7,090 nt of DNA from Bacteroidales bacterium UBA2559 (GTDB taxonomy: Bacteria; Bacteroidota; Bacteroidia; Bacteroidales; Bacteroidaceae). Every line of letters starts with the position of its first letter. The stretch's first letter is position 1. The position numbers and the translations under genes are program-made. Shown here one piece after another: positions 6,988 to 7,090 of this stretch. Location of the stretch: NCBI GenBank assembly GCA_002340405.1, contig DDLZ01000132.1, forward strand, positions 1-7,090, written 5' to 3'. Under the pieces are notes generated by a model. It worked only from the letters and a program-made list of their open reading frames with translations, was not told where the DNA came from and made no database searches.

Positions 6988-7006
6988 TATACCTGATAAG
7001 GTGATA
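6988..7006 (-). other. Small hairpin at the predicted 5' end of the pnp transcript
   Basis: On the minus strand TATcACCT pairs with AGGTATA around TATC, giving about 7 bp with one bulged base. It would begin within a few bases of the predicted transcription start, 31 bases before the pnp start codon. It could shield the 5' end or serve feedback control, but it is short and AT-rich. Confidence 0.35.
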
Positions 7007-7016
7007 AAAATTGCGG

Positions 7017-7048
7017 CAAAATTACTCAATTTATCCAACATTATCAAA
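7017..7048 (-). promoter_or_regulatory. Bacteroidota-type promoter for pnp
   Basis: On the minus strand TTTG (7048-7045) lies 20 bases before TAATTTTG (7024-7017), a full match to the -33 TTTG and -7 TAnnTTTG elements. Transcription would start near 7009-7013, leaving an AT-rich leader of about 50-55 bases before the ATG at 6957. It places the upstream in-frame ATG at 7047 outside the transcript, supporting the shorter protein. Confidence 0.75.
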
Positions 7049-7090
7049 AACTTGACTGTTTAAAAACCGGCGTAGATTCAACTAGCAAAT

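Noticed and set aside
6958..7047. A 30-residue N-terminal extension of PNPase starting at the ATG at 7047
   Set aside because: The extra residues are hydrophobic and unlike any PNPase N-terminus, and the ATG falls inside the predicted -33 promoter element. The family start [13 protein letters not shown] at 6957 fits.

Overview
This window looks like ordinary core chromosome from a member of the Bacteroidales (Bacteroidota). The evidence is the protein families present, the near absence of Shine-Dalgarno sequences, AT-rich leaders, and promoter-like elements of the Bacteroidota type (TTTG, about 20 bases, TAnnTTTG) upstream of two genes. The genus cannot be fixed from sequence inspection alone. 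I see no insertion sequence, phage gene, CRISPR array, tRNA or rRNA.

Layout: the left part (1-2204) is read on the + strand. It holds the 3' part of a PLP-dependent class I/II aminotransferase, then 39 bases later a complete 500-residue polysaccharide flippase-like membrane protein. These converge on a minus-strand block and are separated from it by a perfect 17-bp stem acting as a bidirectional terminator (2261-2303), preceded by three degenerate direct repeats of 20-21 bases. The minus-strand block, in transcription order from the right edge, is pnp (polynucleotide phosphorylase), then a lipoprotein with a degenerate thioredoxin fold whose start overlaps the pnp stop as TAATG, then a 283-base gap, then greA and a HIT-family protein 11 bases apart.

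How the parts relate: pnp with the lipoprotein, and greA with the HIT gene, look like two separate two-gene operons, each with its own Bacteroidota-type promoter. PNPase (RNA decay) and GreA (rescue of backtracked RNA polymerase) both act in RNA metabolism. The lipoprotein and HIT protein have no evident functional link to them beyond cotranscription.

I did not find a clearly new multi-gene system. The most interesting signal is regulatory: between the predicted greA promoter (3315-3346) and the greA start lies a terminator-like hairpin with a seven-U tract (3243-3289). It could be an attenuator in the leader of a transcription elongation factor, resembling in layout the E. coli greA leader that yields the GraL short transcripts. 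Other points are the TAATG coupling of pnp to an envelope lipoprotein, loss of both catalytic cysteines in that lipoprotein, and a duplicated Arg/Gln/Asp-rich unit in the PNPase tail.
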